A model generated the notes under the pieces. That model did not search any database and was not told where the DNA came from. It saw only the letters and a program-made list of their open reading frames with translations. Below, one piece after another: positions 24,656 to 33,454 of a stretch of DNA of 64,000 nt; position 1 is the first letter of the stretch, and every line of letters begins with the position of its first letter. Made by a program: the position numbers and the translations under genes. The stretch is from contig JBGUXP010000003.1 in NCBI GenBank assembly GCA_045222295.1, positions 218,948 to 282,947 of the forward strand, written 5' to 3'. The stretch comes from Colimorpha sp045222295 (lineage in GTDB: Bacteria; Bacteroidota; Bacteroidia; Bacteroidales; P3).

Positions 24656-25243
24656 TTACTCGGCAGCGGCTTCGCCTTCACCTTCGCCGGCAGTGGCGCT
24701 GGCACGGGTGCTGAGGACGTTGACAACCTCAGCGCTCTTCGGGTTGAGGATGCTGTAGTTCTCACAGGCGATGTCCTGAACGCGGATGCGCTGGTTGACA
24801 TCGAGGTTGGTGATGTCGAGGAGCACCTCGCTGGGCATGTTGGCAGGAATAGCCTTCACGTTGAGGCGTTTCTGCTTGTAAGCCAGCTTGCCGCCCTTCA
24901 TGACACCCTTGCTGGTGCCAGTGGTGTGGACGGGGATAGACATCACGACGGGTTTGTCGTCGGTCAGCTCATAGAAGTCAGCGTGATAGACGATCTCGGT
25001 CACAGGGTGGAAGTCGATGTCTTTCAGCATGGCCATGTGCTCAACACCATTGATGGTGATTTTCTGGAAGCAGGGCTCGGGGTTGAACAGAATACGCTGG
25101 AAGGCGGTCTGATCAACACTGAACAGAATCTGTTCGCCTTTACCGTACATGACACAAGGCACTTTAGCGTCGCGACGCAGAGCCTTAGCATCCTTTTTCC
25201 CTACGTTCTCGCGGAGAGAACCGCTCATTGATACTACTCTCAT
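24656..25243 (-). CDS. rplY: Ribosomal protein bL25 (CTC form)
   Basis: 195 residues. N-terminal 5S rRNA-binding domain (GKKDAKALRRDAKVPCVMYGKGE) and the C-terminal beta domain of the long CTC form (PVHTTGTSKGVMKGGKLAYKQ ...), ending in an Ala/Glu-rich tail. Start MRVVSMSGSL at 25243; an alternative ATG 15 bases later would also serve. It is 69 bases downstream of prs on the same strand, the order prs-rplY found in many bacteria. Confidence 0.95.
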   Translation of the reverse strand: MRVVSMSGSLRENVGKKDAKALRRDAKVPCVMYGKGEQILFSVDQTAFQRILFNPEPCFQKITINGVEHMAMLKDIDFHPVTEIVYHADFYELTDDKPVVMSIPVHTTGTSKGVMKGGKLAYKQKRLNVKAIPANMPSEVLLDITNLDVNQRIRVQDIACENYSILNPKSAEVVNVLSTRASATAGEGEGEAAAE

Positions 25244-25283
25244 TGTGTTTTGTTTTTTGTTGGTTAATAATAATATTGTTCGG

Positions 25284-25307
25284 TGGTGCGACCTTCAGGT
25301 TGCACAC
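25284..25307 (-). other. Hairpin in the prs-rplY intergenic region
   Basis: GTGCAACC-TGAA-GGTCGCAC on the minus strand (one G-U pair) with no T run, so not a typical terminator. It may be an rplY leader structure or an RNA processing site. Confidence 0.4.
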
Positions 25308-25312
25308 CTTGT

Positions 25313-26299
25313 TTATTCGTTCATTCTATGTATAACGCCCTTGTGGTGCAGGGTGGTCTCGTAGAGGTTATCGAGACTTTCGTAGTTGACCACGCGACGG
25401 ATAGCCTCGGCAAGGAGCCAATCACAACTCAAGACATGAATCTTGCTGCTCTCGCGTTTCAGCGGGATGGTGTCGGCGACGACGAGCTCCTCAAGTTCGG
25501 AGGCTTCAACCTTCTCAATAGCCTGACCACTGAGGACAGGGTGAGTAATCATGGCACGCACACTTTTGGCACCGCTCTCTTTGATAATTCCGGCAGCCTT
25601 GCAGATGGTGGTACCAGTGTCGATAATGTCGTCTAGTAGGATGACGTGTTTGTCCTTCACATCTCCAATAAGACGCATCTCGCCAATCTCATTGGGCTTG
25701 TTCCGGTGCTTGTAGCAGATAACAAAGCTATTGTTGAGCGTCTTGGCATACATACCGGCACGTTTGCTGCCACCCATGTCAGGGCTGGCGAACATCACAT
25801 CCTCAACGTCAAATTTTTCACGGATATAGGGCATGAAGAGGCTTGATCCGTAGAGGTGGTCGACGGGGATATTGAAGAAACCCTGTATCTGGTCGGCATG
25901 GAGGTCCATGGTGATGACGCGGTCAACACCTGCGGTCATAATCATGTCGGCGATGAGCTTCGAGGCAATGGGCACATGGGGTTTGTCCTTGCGATCCTGA
26001 CGCGCGAATCCATAATAAGGAATCACGGCAACAATCTTCTCGGCGGAAGCGCGCTTGGCAGCATCAATCATCATCAGCAACTCGAAGAGGTTGTCCGTCG
26101 GCGGGATAGTCGACTGGATGATAAAGACGATACCTCCGCGGATAGTCTCCTCGTAGGAGGGCTGAAATTCGCCGTCGGCATACTGGAAAACGGTGGAATT
26201 ACCCAGCGGAATGCCATAAATTTCCGCCACGCGGCGTGCTAGATTCTCGGTGGCACGGCCGGCAAAAATAAAGACCTTGTCAGAACGCATATCGCTCAT
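25313..26299 (-). CDS. prs: Ribose-phosphate pyrophosphokinase
   Basis: 328 residues. Makes PRPP from ribose-5-phosphate and ATP for nucleotide, His and Trp synthesis. Clear motifs: FAGRATENLARRVAE at the N-terminus, the signature DLHADQIQGFF, SPDMGGSKRAG and the PRPP-binding VILLDDIIDTGTT. Start ATG at 26299; the first few residues (MSDMR) are uncertain. Leads the prs-rplY operon. Confidence 0.96.
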   Translation of the reverse strand: MSDMRSDKVFIFAGRATENLARRVAEIYGIPLGNSTVFQYADGEFQPSYEETIRGGIVFIIQSTIPPTDNLFELLMMIDAAKRASAEKIVAVIPYYGFARQDRKDKPHVPIASKLIADMIMTAGVDRVITMDLHADQIQGFFNIPVDHLYGSSLFMPYIREKFDVEDVMFASPDMGGSKRAGMYAKTLNNSFVICYKHRNKPNEIGEMRLIGDVKDKHVILLDDIIDTGTTICKAAGIIKESGAKSVRAMITHPVLSGQAIEKVEASELEELVVADTIPLKRESSKIHVLSCDWLLAEAIRRVVNYESLDNLYETTLHHKGVIHRMNE

Positions 26300-26363
26300 T
26301 ATTGTACTGATTTTTAATTGTATCGTTTATTTTTTTATTCAATCTTAATGACTGAAAACGAAT

Positions 26364-26372
26364 GCAAAAATA
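26364..26372 (-). promoter_or_regulatory. -7 element of prs
   Basis: TAttTTTGC on the minus strand, about 65 bases before the prs ATG. Divergent from the tRNA-Leu promoter. Confidence 0.6.
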
Positions 26373-26425
26373 CACAAAAAAATCGGTCTGGCAAAAAAAT
26401 ATTTTCCCATATCAAAAAAAGTGTG

Positions 26426-26434
26426 TACTTTTGC
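26426..26434 (+). promoter_or_regulatory. -7 element of tRNA-Leu
   Basis: TActTTTGC, 26 bases before the tRNA. No clean TTTG box 19 bases upstream. Confidence 0.65.
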
Positions 26435-26459
26435 ACCCGATTTCGATGAAAGAAATCAT

Positions 26460-26545
26460 GCCCTGGTGGTGGAATGGTAGACACGGTAGACTCAAAATCT
26501 GCTGCTCGCAAGGGCGTGAGGGTTCAAGTCCCTCCCGGGGTACCA
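26460..26545 (+). tRNA. tRNA-Leu (anticodon CAA)
   Basis: 86 bases including encoded CCA. Acceptor GCCCTGG pairs with CCGGGGT (two G-U pairs). Anticodon arm GTAGA-CTCAAAA-TCTGC places CAA at 34-36 (reads UUG). The class II variable arm TGCTCGCAAGGGCGT and T arm GAGGGTTCAAGTCCCTC support Leu. Confidence 0.95.
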
Positions 26546-26548
26546 AAA

Positions 26549-26577
26549 AGCGCTGATAATTCAGCGCTCTTTTAGTT
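26549..26577 (+). terminator. Terminator of tRNA-Leu
   Basis: AGCGCTGA-taat-TCAGCGCT hairpin followed by CTTTTAG and a T run. Confidence 0.85.
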
Positions 26578-26597
26578 TTTTATTAGAAGTAAGATTT

Positions 26598-27497
26598 ATG
26601 AAAAATACATTATTCCTCGTATTGACGATACTGCTGTTCGCCGCTTGCAAAAACAACGAGAATAAGCCACAGACGCTCAATGAGGTTGAGTCGCAGTTTG
26701 TCACCATCAACGACAGCATCCAAATTCATTATAAAATATGGAATAGCACCTCAGAACCAAAGGCAAAGACACTCTGTTTTATCCACGGTTTCGGCTGCGA
26801 CATGAACACCTGGGAAAAGCAATTTGAGGCTTTCCGTGATGATAACATGCAACTCCTCTTCATCGACTTGCCGGGCTATGGAAAGAGCGACAAGCCGCAT
26901 GTGGATTACACTTTCAATTTCTTTACCCGTGCCATCGACGAGGTGCTCAATGCGAATGGCATCAAAGATGCCCTCTTTGTGGGGCACAGCCTCGGGACAC
27001 CCGTGTGCCGCCACACATTGATGACTACCAATCATGGTGGCGCTTTAGCGGATATCGACGGCGTCTATTGCTTTTACGATGGCACCGAAACCCAAGAATA
27101 TGTGGAGGCTATCAACCAGTTTGGCCATGCTTTTGATGGTCCTGATTGCCGCGAGGTAATCAAAGGATTCGTCACATCGCTTGCCGGCAAAGACACACCC
27201 CAATGGGTGACCGACTATGCAATGTCGGTGATGCCCGAAACACCGCAATATGTAGCCTCCAGCACCATGCAGCACCTTGTGGAACCGCAGTGGTGGCCCG
27301 CAACCCAACTCACCCTCCCTGTGATGGTCATCTGCACACAGAACAGCGGCTTAGAGCCCGACAATGAGCAAAAAATGGAAGGTCTCTACCCCACCCTAAA
27401 TTACACCGAACTAACCACCTGCGGTCACTTCATCCACATGGAACAGGCCGAGATGTTTAATGAAAAGTTGAAGGAATTTTATTTAACAACATTATAA
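26598..27497 (+). CDS. Alpha/beta hydrolase, lipoprotein
   Basis: 299 residues. Lipoprotein signal with lipobox LLFAAC (Cys17). Hydrolase fold with oxyanion FIHGFGCD, the LPGYGKS strand, nucleophile elbow GHSLG (Ser131) and the late Cys-Gly-His motif (CGHFIHMEQ). The acidic member is not certain. Esterase or lipase-like, exposed at the envelope; substrate unknown. No promoter motif is seen after the tRNA terminator. It precedes pyrG by 21 bases. Confidence 0.82.
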   Translation: MKNTLFLVLTILLFAACKNNENKPQTLNEVESQFVTINDSIQIHYKIWNSTSEPKAKTLCFIHGFGCDMNTWEKQFEAFRDDNMQLLFIDLPGYGKSDKPHVDYTFNFFTRAIDEVLNANGIKDALFVGHSLGTPVCRHTLMTTNHGGALADIDGVYCFYDGTETQEYVEAINQFGHAFDGPDCREVIKGFVTSLAGKDTPQWVTDYAMSVMPETPQYVASSTMQHLVEPQWWPATQLTLPVMVICTQNSGLEPDNEQKMEGLYPTLNYTELTTCGHFIHMEQAEMFNEKLKEFYLTTL

Positions 27498-27518
27498 TAT
27501 ATTATTTTATCATTTTTT

Positions 27519-29117
27519 ATGGAAACAAAGTACATCTTCGTTACGGGCGGGGTGGTCTCTTCGTTGGGAAAGGGCATCATCGCCGCCAGCATCGGCCGTC
27601 TGCTGCAGGCACGCGGCTATAAGGTCACTAATCAGAAATTCGACCCTTACATCAACATCGACCCCGGCACGCTGAATCCCTACGAGCACGGCGAGTGCTA
27701 CGTGACGGACGACGGTTTTGAAACCGACCTCGACCTGGGCCACTACGAGCGCTTCACGGGCATCCACACCACTCGCGCCAACAGCATCACCACCGGCCGC
27801 ATCTACAAGACGGTCATCGACCGTGAGCGTCGCGGCGACTATCTGGGCAAGACCATCCAGGTGGTGCCCCACATCACCGACGAAATCAAGCGCCGCATGC
27901 TGCGCGAGGACGAGAAGGACGAGCAGCTCGACTTCGTCATCACCGAGGTGGGCGGCACCATCGGCGACATCGAGAGTGCCCCCTTCATGGAGGCCATCCG
28001 TCAGCTGCGCTGGCAGTTGGGTCGCAACGCCGTCTGCGTGCACCTCACCTACGTGCCCTACCTGAAGGCTGCCGACGAGTTGAAGACCAAGCCCACACAG
28101 CACAGCGTGAAGGAGCTGCAAAGCATGGGTATCCAGCCGGACATCCTCGTGCTGCGCACCGAACGACACCTCGACGACCACATGCGCATGAAGGTGGCGT
28201 CGTTCTGCAACGTCGACCTCGAATGCGTGGTGCAGAGCGAGGATATGCCCAGCATCTACGAGGTGCCGGTGAACATGCAGAAGCAGGGATTGGACGCCGC
28301 CATCCTGCGCAAGATAGGCATCCCCGTGGGCGAAACACCGGAGATGAAAGCCTGGCACGACTTCCTCGACAAGCAGCGCAACGCCAAACGCGAGGTGCAT
28401 ATCGGTTTGGTGGGCAAGTACGACCTGCAGGATGCCTACAAGAGCATCCGCGAGAGCCTCAACCTGGCTGGTATCTACAACGACGTGAAGGCCAAACTGC
28501 ACTTCGTGAACAGTGAAGAGATAACCGAACAGAATGTGGCCGAGAAACTCGAAGGCTTGGCGGGCATCGTCATCTGCCCCGGTTTCGGCACACGCGGCAT
28601 CGAAGGCAAGATTATCGCTGCCGAGTACACCCGCACACACGACATCCCCACCTTCGGCATCTGCCTTGGTATGCAGATGATGGTCATCGAGTTTGCCCGC
28701 AACGTGCTGGGCTACAAGGATGCCAACAGCCGCGAGATGGACGAGAAGACCCCGCACAACGTCATCGATATTATGGAGGAGCAGAAGAGCATCACCCAGA
28801 TGGGCGGCACCATGCGACTGGGCGCATACGACTGCGAACTAAAAGAAGGCAGCCGAGTGTATGAGGCCTACGGGAAAGAGGCACTTATCAAGGAGAGACA
28901 TAGACATCGCTACGAGTTCAACAACGCCTTTAAAGACGAGTATGAGGCAAAAGGTATGAAGTGCGTGGGTGTCAATCCCGCCGCCAACCTGGTGGAGATT
29001 GTCGAAATCCCCGAGAAGCGTTGGTATATCGGCACGCAGTTCCACCCCGAGTACAAATCGTCTGTGCTGAACCCACACCCCCTCTTCCTGTCATTCGTGA
29101 AGGCCTGCCTACCCTAA
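27519..29117 (+). CDS. pyrG: CTP synthase
   Basis: 532 residues. Converts UTP to CTP with glutamine or ammonia. N-terminal synthetase domain begins ETKYIFVTGGVVSSLGKGI with the nucleotide loop; the C-terminal class I amidotransferase domain has the nucleophile FGICLGMQ and the GTQFHPEY His/Glu motif. Full length. Co-directional with the upstream lipoprotein hydrolase, though a functional link is not obvious. Confidence 0.98.
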   Translation: METKYIFVTGGVVSSLGKGIIAASIGRLLQARGYKVTNQKFDPYINIDPGTLNPYEHGECYVTDDGFETDLDLGHYERFTGIHTTRANSITTGRIYKTVIDRERRGDYLGKTIQVVPHITDEIKRRMLREDEKDEQLDFVITEVGGTIGDIESAPFMEAIRQLRWQLGRNAVCVHLTYVPYLKAADELKTKPTQHSVKELQSMGIQPDILVLRTERHLDDHMRMKVASFCNVDLECVVQSEDMPSIYEVPVNMQKQGLDAAILRKIGIPVGETPEMKAWHDFLDKQRNAKREVHIGLVGKYDLQDAYKSIRESLNLAGIYNDVKAKLHFVNSEEITEQNVAEKLEGLAGIVICPGFGTRGIEGKIIAAEYTRTHDIPTFGICLGMQMMVIEFARNVLGYKDANSREMDEKTPHNVIDIMEEQKSITQMGGTMRLGAYDCELKEGSRVYEAYGKEALIKERHRHRYEFNNAFKDEYEAKGMKCVGVNPAANLVEIVEIPEKRWYIGTQFHPEYKSSVLNPHPLFLSFVKACLP

Positions 29118-29137
29118 CACCACATCCATCACCATCA

Positions 29138-29284
29138 TCAAGCTCCCCACGGCGAATCAGTCGTGGAGAGCTTGATGTATTTCTTGTCGTCCTGCAGGTA
29201 GATGACACGGAAGGTGGTAAGAACCTCGATGCCAAGGTAGTGACCGTCGAGGATGAAGACACGCGGGTCGTTATCTTTCAGGAG
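29138..29284 (-). pseudogene. Orphan coding-like fragment after the DUF5714 gene
   Basis: A 48-codon stretch in a different frame from DUF5714, with good codon use and a sensible composition (DPRVFILDGHYLGIEVL ... KLSTTDSPWGA, then stop). No ATG, GTG or TTG begins it; only CTG at about 29281. It may be the 3' remnant of a lost gene, or a gene continued from DUF5714 by a frameshift. I do not recognise the family. Confidence 0.35.
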
Positions 29285-30071
29285 AGAAAGGACACTTCTT
29301 GCCGATACATTGGTTGTTGATCTGGCTGCGGGAGCAGACAATCTCCGGTTTTTCCATCTGCACACCCAGATGCTCGGCCACAAAATCGATGGCGGAGAGG
29401 ATAGAGAGGTAGGAGTCGCGCTTGCAGCAGCGAGGACCGCCGTTGAGGGCCACCTGCTCGAGGGCGCGGGCAGTGCAAAGATTACAAAGCTGCCAAGTGT
29501 CGGTGGAAAGCGGCGTATTGCGCGTGATGACCGACATAAAGATTCCCGTGCTGATGGAAGCTCCACAGGCACCCATGTAACCACAGAAACCGCCAGGCAC
29601 CTGACGGCCGCGTTCCATCACCTCTACGAGGGAGGATTTCAAGTCAAGTTTAGCACTATCAGACAGACAGTTATTATAAGCCGTCAGCAGGGCGGCACCC
29701 ACAAGCACATGATGTTCGGGACCGTGCATGTGACAGAAAGGCTGCGACATCATATTCTCCAGAATCTCGATGGGGTTGCGAGAAGTCTCTTCCATACACA
29801 TCACGATGATTGAGTCCATCCCGGCCGTGTGGCATTCGTTGCAGACATAGTGACCCGCCGTGCAGCGAGTCTTGCTGGGTTCCTGTTTGTGGCACAGCAC
29901 GCATTCCATCAGCGTGTCCTGCTGCAGGTACTCCAGTGGTGCCCCGCAAATAAGACATTCCTCGTTCATCATTTTATTCTCCAATTCTTTTTCATTGTTG
30001 CTTCCGCATTTCGTCACAAAAAAGGCAACAGCGCAAGCAAACATTATCAAATACTTTTTTTTCTTAATCAT
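29271..30071 (-). CDS. DUF5714 Cys-rich protein
   Basis: 266 residues from the ATG at 30071. The DUF5714 domain starts at MNEECLICGAPLEYL and is rich in paired Cys and His (ECLICGAPL, CVLCHKQEPSKTRC, HYVCNECHTAG, FCHMHGPEHH, CGYMGACGAS, CCKRDSY, CIGKKCPF), suggesting several metal or iron-sulfur sites. In anaerobes the family is often near radical-SAM or methyltransferase genes, not seen here. The extra N-terminus (MIKKKKYLIMFACAVAFFV-TKCGS) looks like an export or lipoprotein signal. If it is not translated, the start is the ATG at 29969, which has GGAG upstream. The domain is certain, the start is not. Confidence 0.75.
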   Translation of the reverse strand: MIKKKKYLIMFACAVAFFVTKCGSNNEKELENKMMNEECLICGAPLEYLQQDTLMECVLCHKQEPSKTRCTAGHYVCNECHTAGMDSIIVMCMEETSRNPIEILENMMSQPFCHMHGPEHHVLVGAALLTAYNNCLSDSAKLDLKSSLVEVMERGRQVPGGFCGYMGACGASISTGIFMSVITRNTPLSTDTWQLCNLCTARALEQVALNGGPRCCKRDSYLSILSAIDFVAEHLGVQMEKPEIVCSRSQINNQCIGKKCPFSPER

Positions 30072-30160
30072 AATGAAATAAAAACGCCGTTTCCGGAATT
30101 TTATTGCCACCTCGGGCATAAATTCGCGAAACCATTATACATCCTAGCTCAGAAGGCCTT

Positions 30161-30216
30161 CCCAACCCCATACCAACTCCCTATCAACTCCTACCACAGT
30201 AGGAGATGGCAGGGCG
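30161..30216. repeat. Intergenic palindromic repeat, copy 3
   Basis: ACCAACTCCCTATCAACTCC then TACC-ACAG-TAGGAGATGG. The right arm is shorter than in copies 4 and 5. It lies in the 356-base divergent gap upstream of DUF6266. The rest of that gap holds the AATTCG-type array and no promoter that I can support. Confidence 0.7.
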
Positions 30217-30312
30217 CTCGGAATGTTAAAAAATGCATTTTTAACATTTTTTTGGGGACTTGCCGCCTTTTTGGCATTATTTTATATGTCGACGAATTTT
30301 CATCAGTGTTTT

Positions 30313-30391
30313 TTTCGTCGGCGAATTAAGCGAATTACACGAATTATTTTTTCAATCCGGGAAATTCGCTAAATTCGCACGATTCGCCGAC
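30313..30391. repeat. Period-9 AATTCGC-type array, two opposed arms
   Basis: GTCGGCGAATTAAGCGAATT and ACACGAATTA face AATTCGCTAAATTCGCACG and ATTCGCCGAC, an imperfect inverted array of 9-base units. A related tract occurs at 52483-52525 and traces at 16358-16450. Confidence 0.65.
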
Positions 30392-30427
30392 AATAAATAA
30401 TATTGCAGATAAAGAATTAGCGCAGTT

Positions 30428-31375
30428 ATGGCAACACAGAGATTTGGAATCAACGACGCCTACCGAGGGACGGTGGGGACGGTCATCGGGTACGAGTGGC
30501 GCGGACGGTGGTGCCTGCGGGCCAAGCCTTTGCGCGTACGCAATCCACGGACGGTCAAGCAGCAGAACAACAGACTGCTTTTCAAGCAGATGGTACGACT
30601 GGCGAGCAGTATGAAGATGGTGCTTCGCAAGGGCTTGAGGAAACGCTCTTTGGAGCAGCACATGACCGAGTGCAACCAATTTGTTAAGTACAACAAGGAG
30701 TGCTTCTCTTTGGATGCCGGCAGGATGCCGGCGGTCCAAGGGGAAGAGCCTAAGATGGTGGTGGACTGGGAGAGGCTGATTATCAGTGATGGAAGTGTTG
30801 CAGTGCCGGTGTTTTCTGCTCCTGACACACTCCTCAGTCAGCCGCAAGCGGCTGCCAGCTCCCTTAGCTTTGCTCCACTACGGTCGCAGGCCATGTCTCC
30901 TACGGAGTCAGGCAGAGGAGAGCAAATAGCCAGTTCAAACCCTTCCCCTAAATCAATGGTATCTGGCACCTCCCCTAAATTAGGGGAGGTGGACGCCCGG
31001 AGGGCGAACGGAGGAGTGTGTAAAATTGTCGTCCCCTTCGCCTCTCACGCCGAAGGCGAGCGGGCCAGCGGCGATGACGAGGTGTATCTCTACGCCTATT
31101 GCCCAGAGCTTGGGGAGGGGGTACTCAGCGTACCGGCCTACAGGAAGAAGGGCTGCGTAAGCATCGATATTCCAGAACGGTGGAATGGAAACGCCGTACA
31201 CCTTTATGGCTTTGCGGTGGATTATGTCGGCAACGCCTCGGCCACCACCTATATCGGCCAATTGGAGGCCGCTCCTGTTGAGACACCGCATGCTGTGCCT
31301 CAAATTGATGCTAAAACGAGAACACCTGTTGTTTGCCGAAAATTTCGACCACGAGTACCACTGCCTGATGCATGA
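30428..31375 (+). CDS. DUF6266 family protein carrying a repeat-derived insertion
   Basis: 315 residues. The conserved N-terminus (MATQRFGINDAYRGTVGTVIGYEWRG region with RNPRTVKQQ...NRLLFKQMV) and C-terminal beta region (VYLYAYCPE, VHLYGFAVDY...TYIGQL) fit DUF6266, a Bacteroidetes family of unknown function often present as several paralogues. Residues about 134-198 do not fit: they are encoded by a 195-base block of palindromic repeat DNA (30826-31020) inserted in frame. A shorter duplicated tract codes for DAGRMPAVQG. The protein may still fold if the insertion lies in a loop. Confidence 0.75.
   Translation: MATQRFGINDAYRGTVGTVIGYEWRGRWCLRAKPLRVRNPRTVKQQNNRLLFKQMVRLASSMKMVLRKGLRKRSLEQHMTECNQFVKYNKECFSLDAGRMPAVQGEEPKMVVDWERLIISDGSVAVPVFSAPDTLLSQPQAAASSLSFAPLRSQAMSPTESGRGEQIASSNPSPKSMVSGTSPKLGEVDARRANGGVCKIVVPFASHAEGERASGDDEVYLYAYCPELGEGVLSVPAYRKKGCVSIDIPERWNGNAVHLYGFAVDYVGNASATTYIGQLEAAPVETPHAVPQIDAKTRTPVVCRKFRPRVPLPDA
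30826..31020 (+). repeat. Composite palindromic element inside the DUF6266 gene
   Basis: 195 bases (65 codons) bounded by the inverted pair CACACTCCTC (30826-30835) and GAGGAGTGTG (31011-31020). Inside are the hairpins GCCGC-AA-GCGGC and CACCTCCCCTAA-ATTAGGGGAGGTG. The 3' part matches the element at 49737-49794. Confidence 0.8.
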
Positions 31376-31453
31376 GAACGTACAGAGACAAGACATCCTC
31401 TCTTCGGTCTCATTGTGTATCGATTTCTAAAAAAAGCATGTTAGCAAATTTAT

Positions 31454-31485
31454 TTTGCGAGATAATTTTTATTTTGTATATTTGC
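31454..31485 (+). promoter_or_regulatory. Promoter of korAB
   Basis: TTTG at 31454-31457, 19 bases, TAtaTTTGC at 31477-31485; 42 bases before the korA ATG. Confidence 0.85.
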
Positions 31486-31527
31486 ACCTTCAAACCAATA
31501 AAAAAATAAATAAAACATATAAATAAC

Positions 31528-33369
31528 ATGTCAGAGAATCAGATAGTTAATAAAGAGGACCTCGTGGTCCGATTTGCTGGCGACTCGGGTGACGGCATGC
31601 AGCTTAGCGGCACGCTGTTCTCCGACGCTTCGGCACTGACCGGAAACGACATTGCCACCTTCCCCGATTATCCCGCTGAAATCCGTGCCCCGCACAACAC
31701 CATCGCCGGCGTCTCCGGCTATCAGGTGCATGTGGGTAACCACATCTACAGCTCGGGCGACAAGTGCGATATCCTCGTGGCCATGAACCCCGCTGCCTTC
31801 AAGAGCCAGCTGAAGTGGGCCAAGAAGGGTGCCACCGTCATCGTCGACATCGACACCTTCACCGACGAGGCCATGGAGAAGGCCGGTTACAAAGAGAACC
31901 CCTTCACCGACGAGTTGGAGCGCGCCTACACCATCATCAAGGCCCCCATCACCTCGTTCACTGAAAAGATTGGCGAGGCGAAGGGTGTTGACAAGAAGAC
32001 CGCCGACAAGAGCCGCAACATGTTCGCCCTCGGTATCATCTTCTATTCGACCCACAAGACCCTCGACCATACTTTTGCCTATCTGGAGCGCAAGTTCGCC
32101 AAGAAACCCGCCGTCATCGAGCTCAACAAAGCCGTCTTGACCGAAGGTTACGAATATGCCGACAAGCTAGAGGTGATGCATTCGCACATCTTCGAAGTCG
32201 CCCAAGCCGACAAGATGGAGAAAGGCCGCTACCGCAACATCACCGGTAACGTGGCTACCGCTTGGGGTCTCCTCGCAGCCTCCGAGAAGAGCGGCCGCCG
32301 CCTCTTCCTGGGCTCCTACCCCATCACCCCCGCTACCGACGTCATGGTCGAGCTGGCCAAGCACAAGAGCCTCGGTGCCCGCGTGTTCCAGGCCGAAGAT
32401 GAGATTGCCGGTATCTGCAGCGCCATCGGTGCCAGCTATGCCGGTGCCCTCGCCTGCACCAGCACCTCCGGTCCCGGTCTCTCGCTGAAGAGCGAAGCCC
32501 TGGGTCTTGCCGTGATGACCGAGCTGCCCTTGGTCGTTGTCGACGTGCAGCGTGGCGGTCCCTCCACGGGTCTGCCCACCAAGACCGAGCAGAGCGACCT
32601 CGACCAGGCCCTCTACGGCCGCAACGGTGAGGCTCCCCTGGTGGTTGTCGCCGCCTCGAGCAGCGCCAACTGCTTCTACTGGGCCTTCAACGCCGCCAAG
32701 ATTGCCCTTGAGCACATGACCCCCGTCATCCTGCTCACCGACGGCTATCTGGGCAACGGCAGCCAGCTGTTCCGCATCCCCAGCATGAAAGACATGCCCG
32801 AAATCAAACCGCGTCTGGCCAAGGAGAACGACCCGAACTACCGTCCGTTCCGTCGCGACGAGGAGAAGTTCGCCCGCGAATGGGCTCTGCCCGGCATGGA
32901 AGGCCTGAGCCACCGCGTCGGCGGCCTTGAGAAATGCCCCGACGGTCCTCTGAGCACCGACCCCGAGAACCACGCCCTCATGACCAAGAACCGTCAGGAG
33001 AAGGTCAACCGCGTGGCCAACTACATCCCCGACCAGGTAGTGACCGGCAATCCCGACGCCGACCTGCTCGTGGTGGGTTGGGGTGGAACCTCTGGTGCCC
33101 TCACCCTCGCCGTCGAGGAGATGAACAACGAAGGTAAGAAGGTGGCCTACACCCACTTCAACTATATCTGCCCGCTGCCGAAGAACACCGGCGACATCCT
33201 GCGCAAGTACAAGAAGATTGTGGTCTGCGAACTGAACAACGGTCAGTTCTGCGGCTATCTACGCACCCAGTTCCCGGAGTGCCCCATGACCCAGTACAAC
33301 AAGGTGATGGGCCTGCCCTTCGAGGTTGGCGAGCTGAAGGCTGAGTTCAACAGACTCCTTGAGAAATAA
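31528..33369 (+). CDS. korA: 2-oxoacid:acceptor oxidoreductase, fused gamma-alpha subunit
   Basis: 613 residues. With KorB it forms a ferredoxin-dependent 2-oxoacid oxidoreductase (2-oxoglutarate or similar), central to anaerobic carbon flow. The N-terminal gamma domain starts DLVVRFAGDSGDGMQLSG and is followed by the alpha domain (GSYPITPATDVMVELAKH, TSTSGPGLSLKSEA, RGGPSTGLPTKTEQSDL). This fused layout is usual for KorA in Bacteroidetes. Substrate specificity between 2-oxoglutarate and other 2-oxoacids is not settled by sequence alone. Strong own promoter; korB is 85 bases downstream. Confidence 0.92.
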   Translation: MSENQIVNKEDLVVRFAGDSGDGMQLSGTLFSDASALTGNDIATFPDYPAEIRAPHNTIAGVSGYQVHVGNHIYSSGDKCDILVAMNPAAFKSQLKWAKKGATVIVDIDTFTDEAMEKAGYKENPFTDELERAYTIIKAPITSFTEKIGEAKGVDKKTADKSRNMFALGIIFYSTHKTLDHTFAYLERKFAKKPAVIELNKAVLTEGYEYADKLEVMHSHIFEVAQADKMEKGRYRNITGNVATAWGLLAASEKSGRRLFLGSYPITPATDVMVELAKHKSLGARVFQAEDEIAGICSAIGASYAGALACTSTSGPGLSLKSEALGLAVMTELPLVVVDVQRGGPSTGLPTKTEQSDLDQALYGRNGEAPLVVVAASSSANCFYWAFNAAKIALEHMTPVILLTDGYLGNGSQLFRIPSMKDMPEIKPRLAKENDPNYRPFRRDEEKFAREWALPGMEGLSHRVGGLEKCPDGPLSTDPENHALMTKNRQEKVNRVANYIPDQVVTGNPDADLLVVGWGGTSGALTLAVEEMNNEGKKVAYTHFNYICPLPKNTGDILRKYKKIVVCELNNGQFCGYLRTQFPECPMTQYNKVMGLPFEVGELKAEFNRLLEK

Positions 33370-33454
33370 AGTTTTAATCTCAATCAGAACCATCAGAACT
33401 ATCAGAATTTCTTTTTTGTTCTTTTAGTTCCGATTGAAAAAAAGAAATAGAAAA

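Noticed and set aside
27510..28757. 415-codon frame antisense to pyrG
   Set aside because: pyrG is unambiguous; the antisense product has no motif and is a codon-bias artefact.
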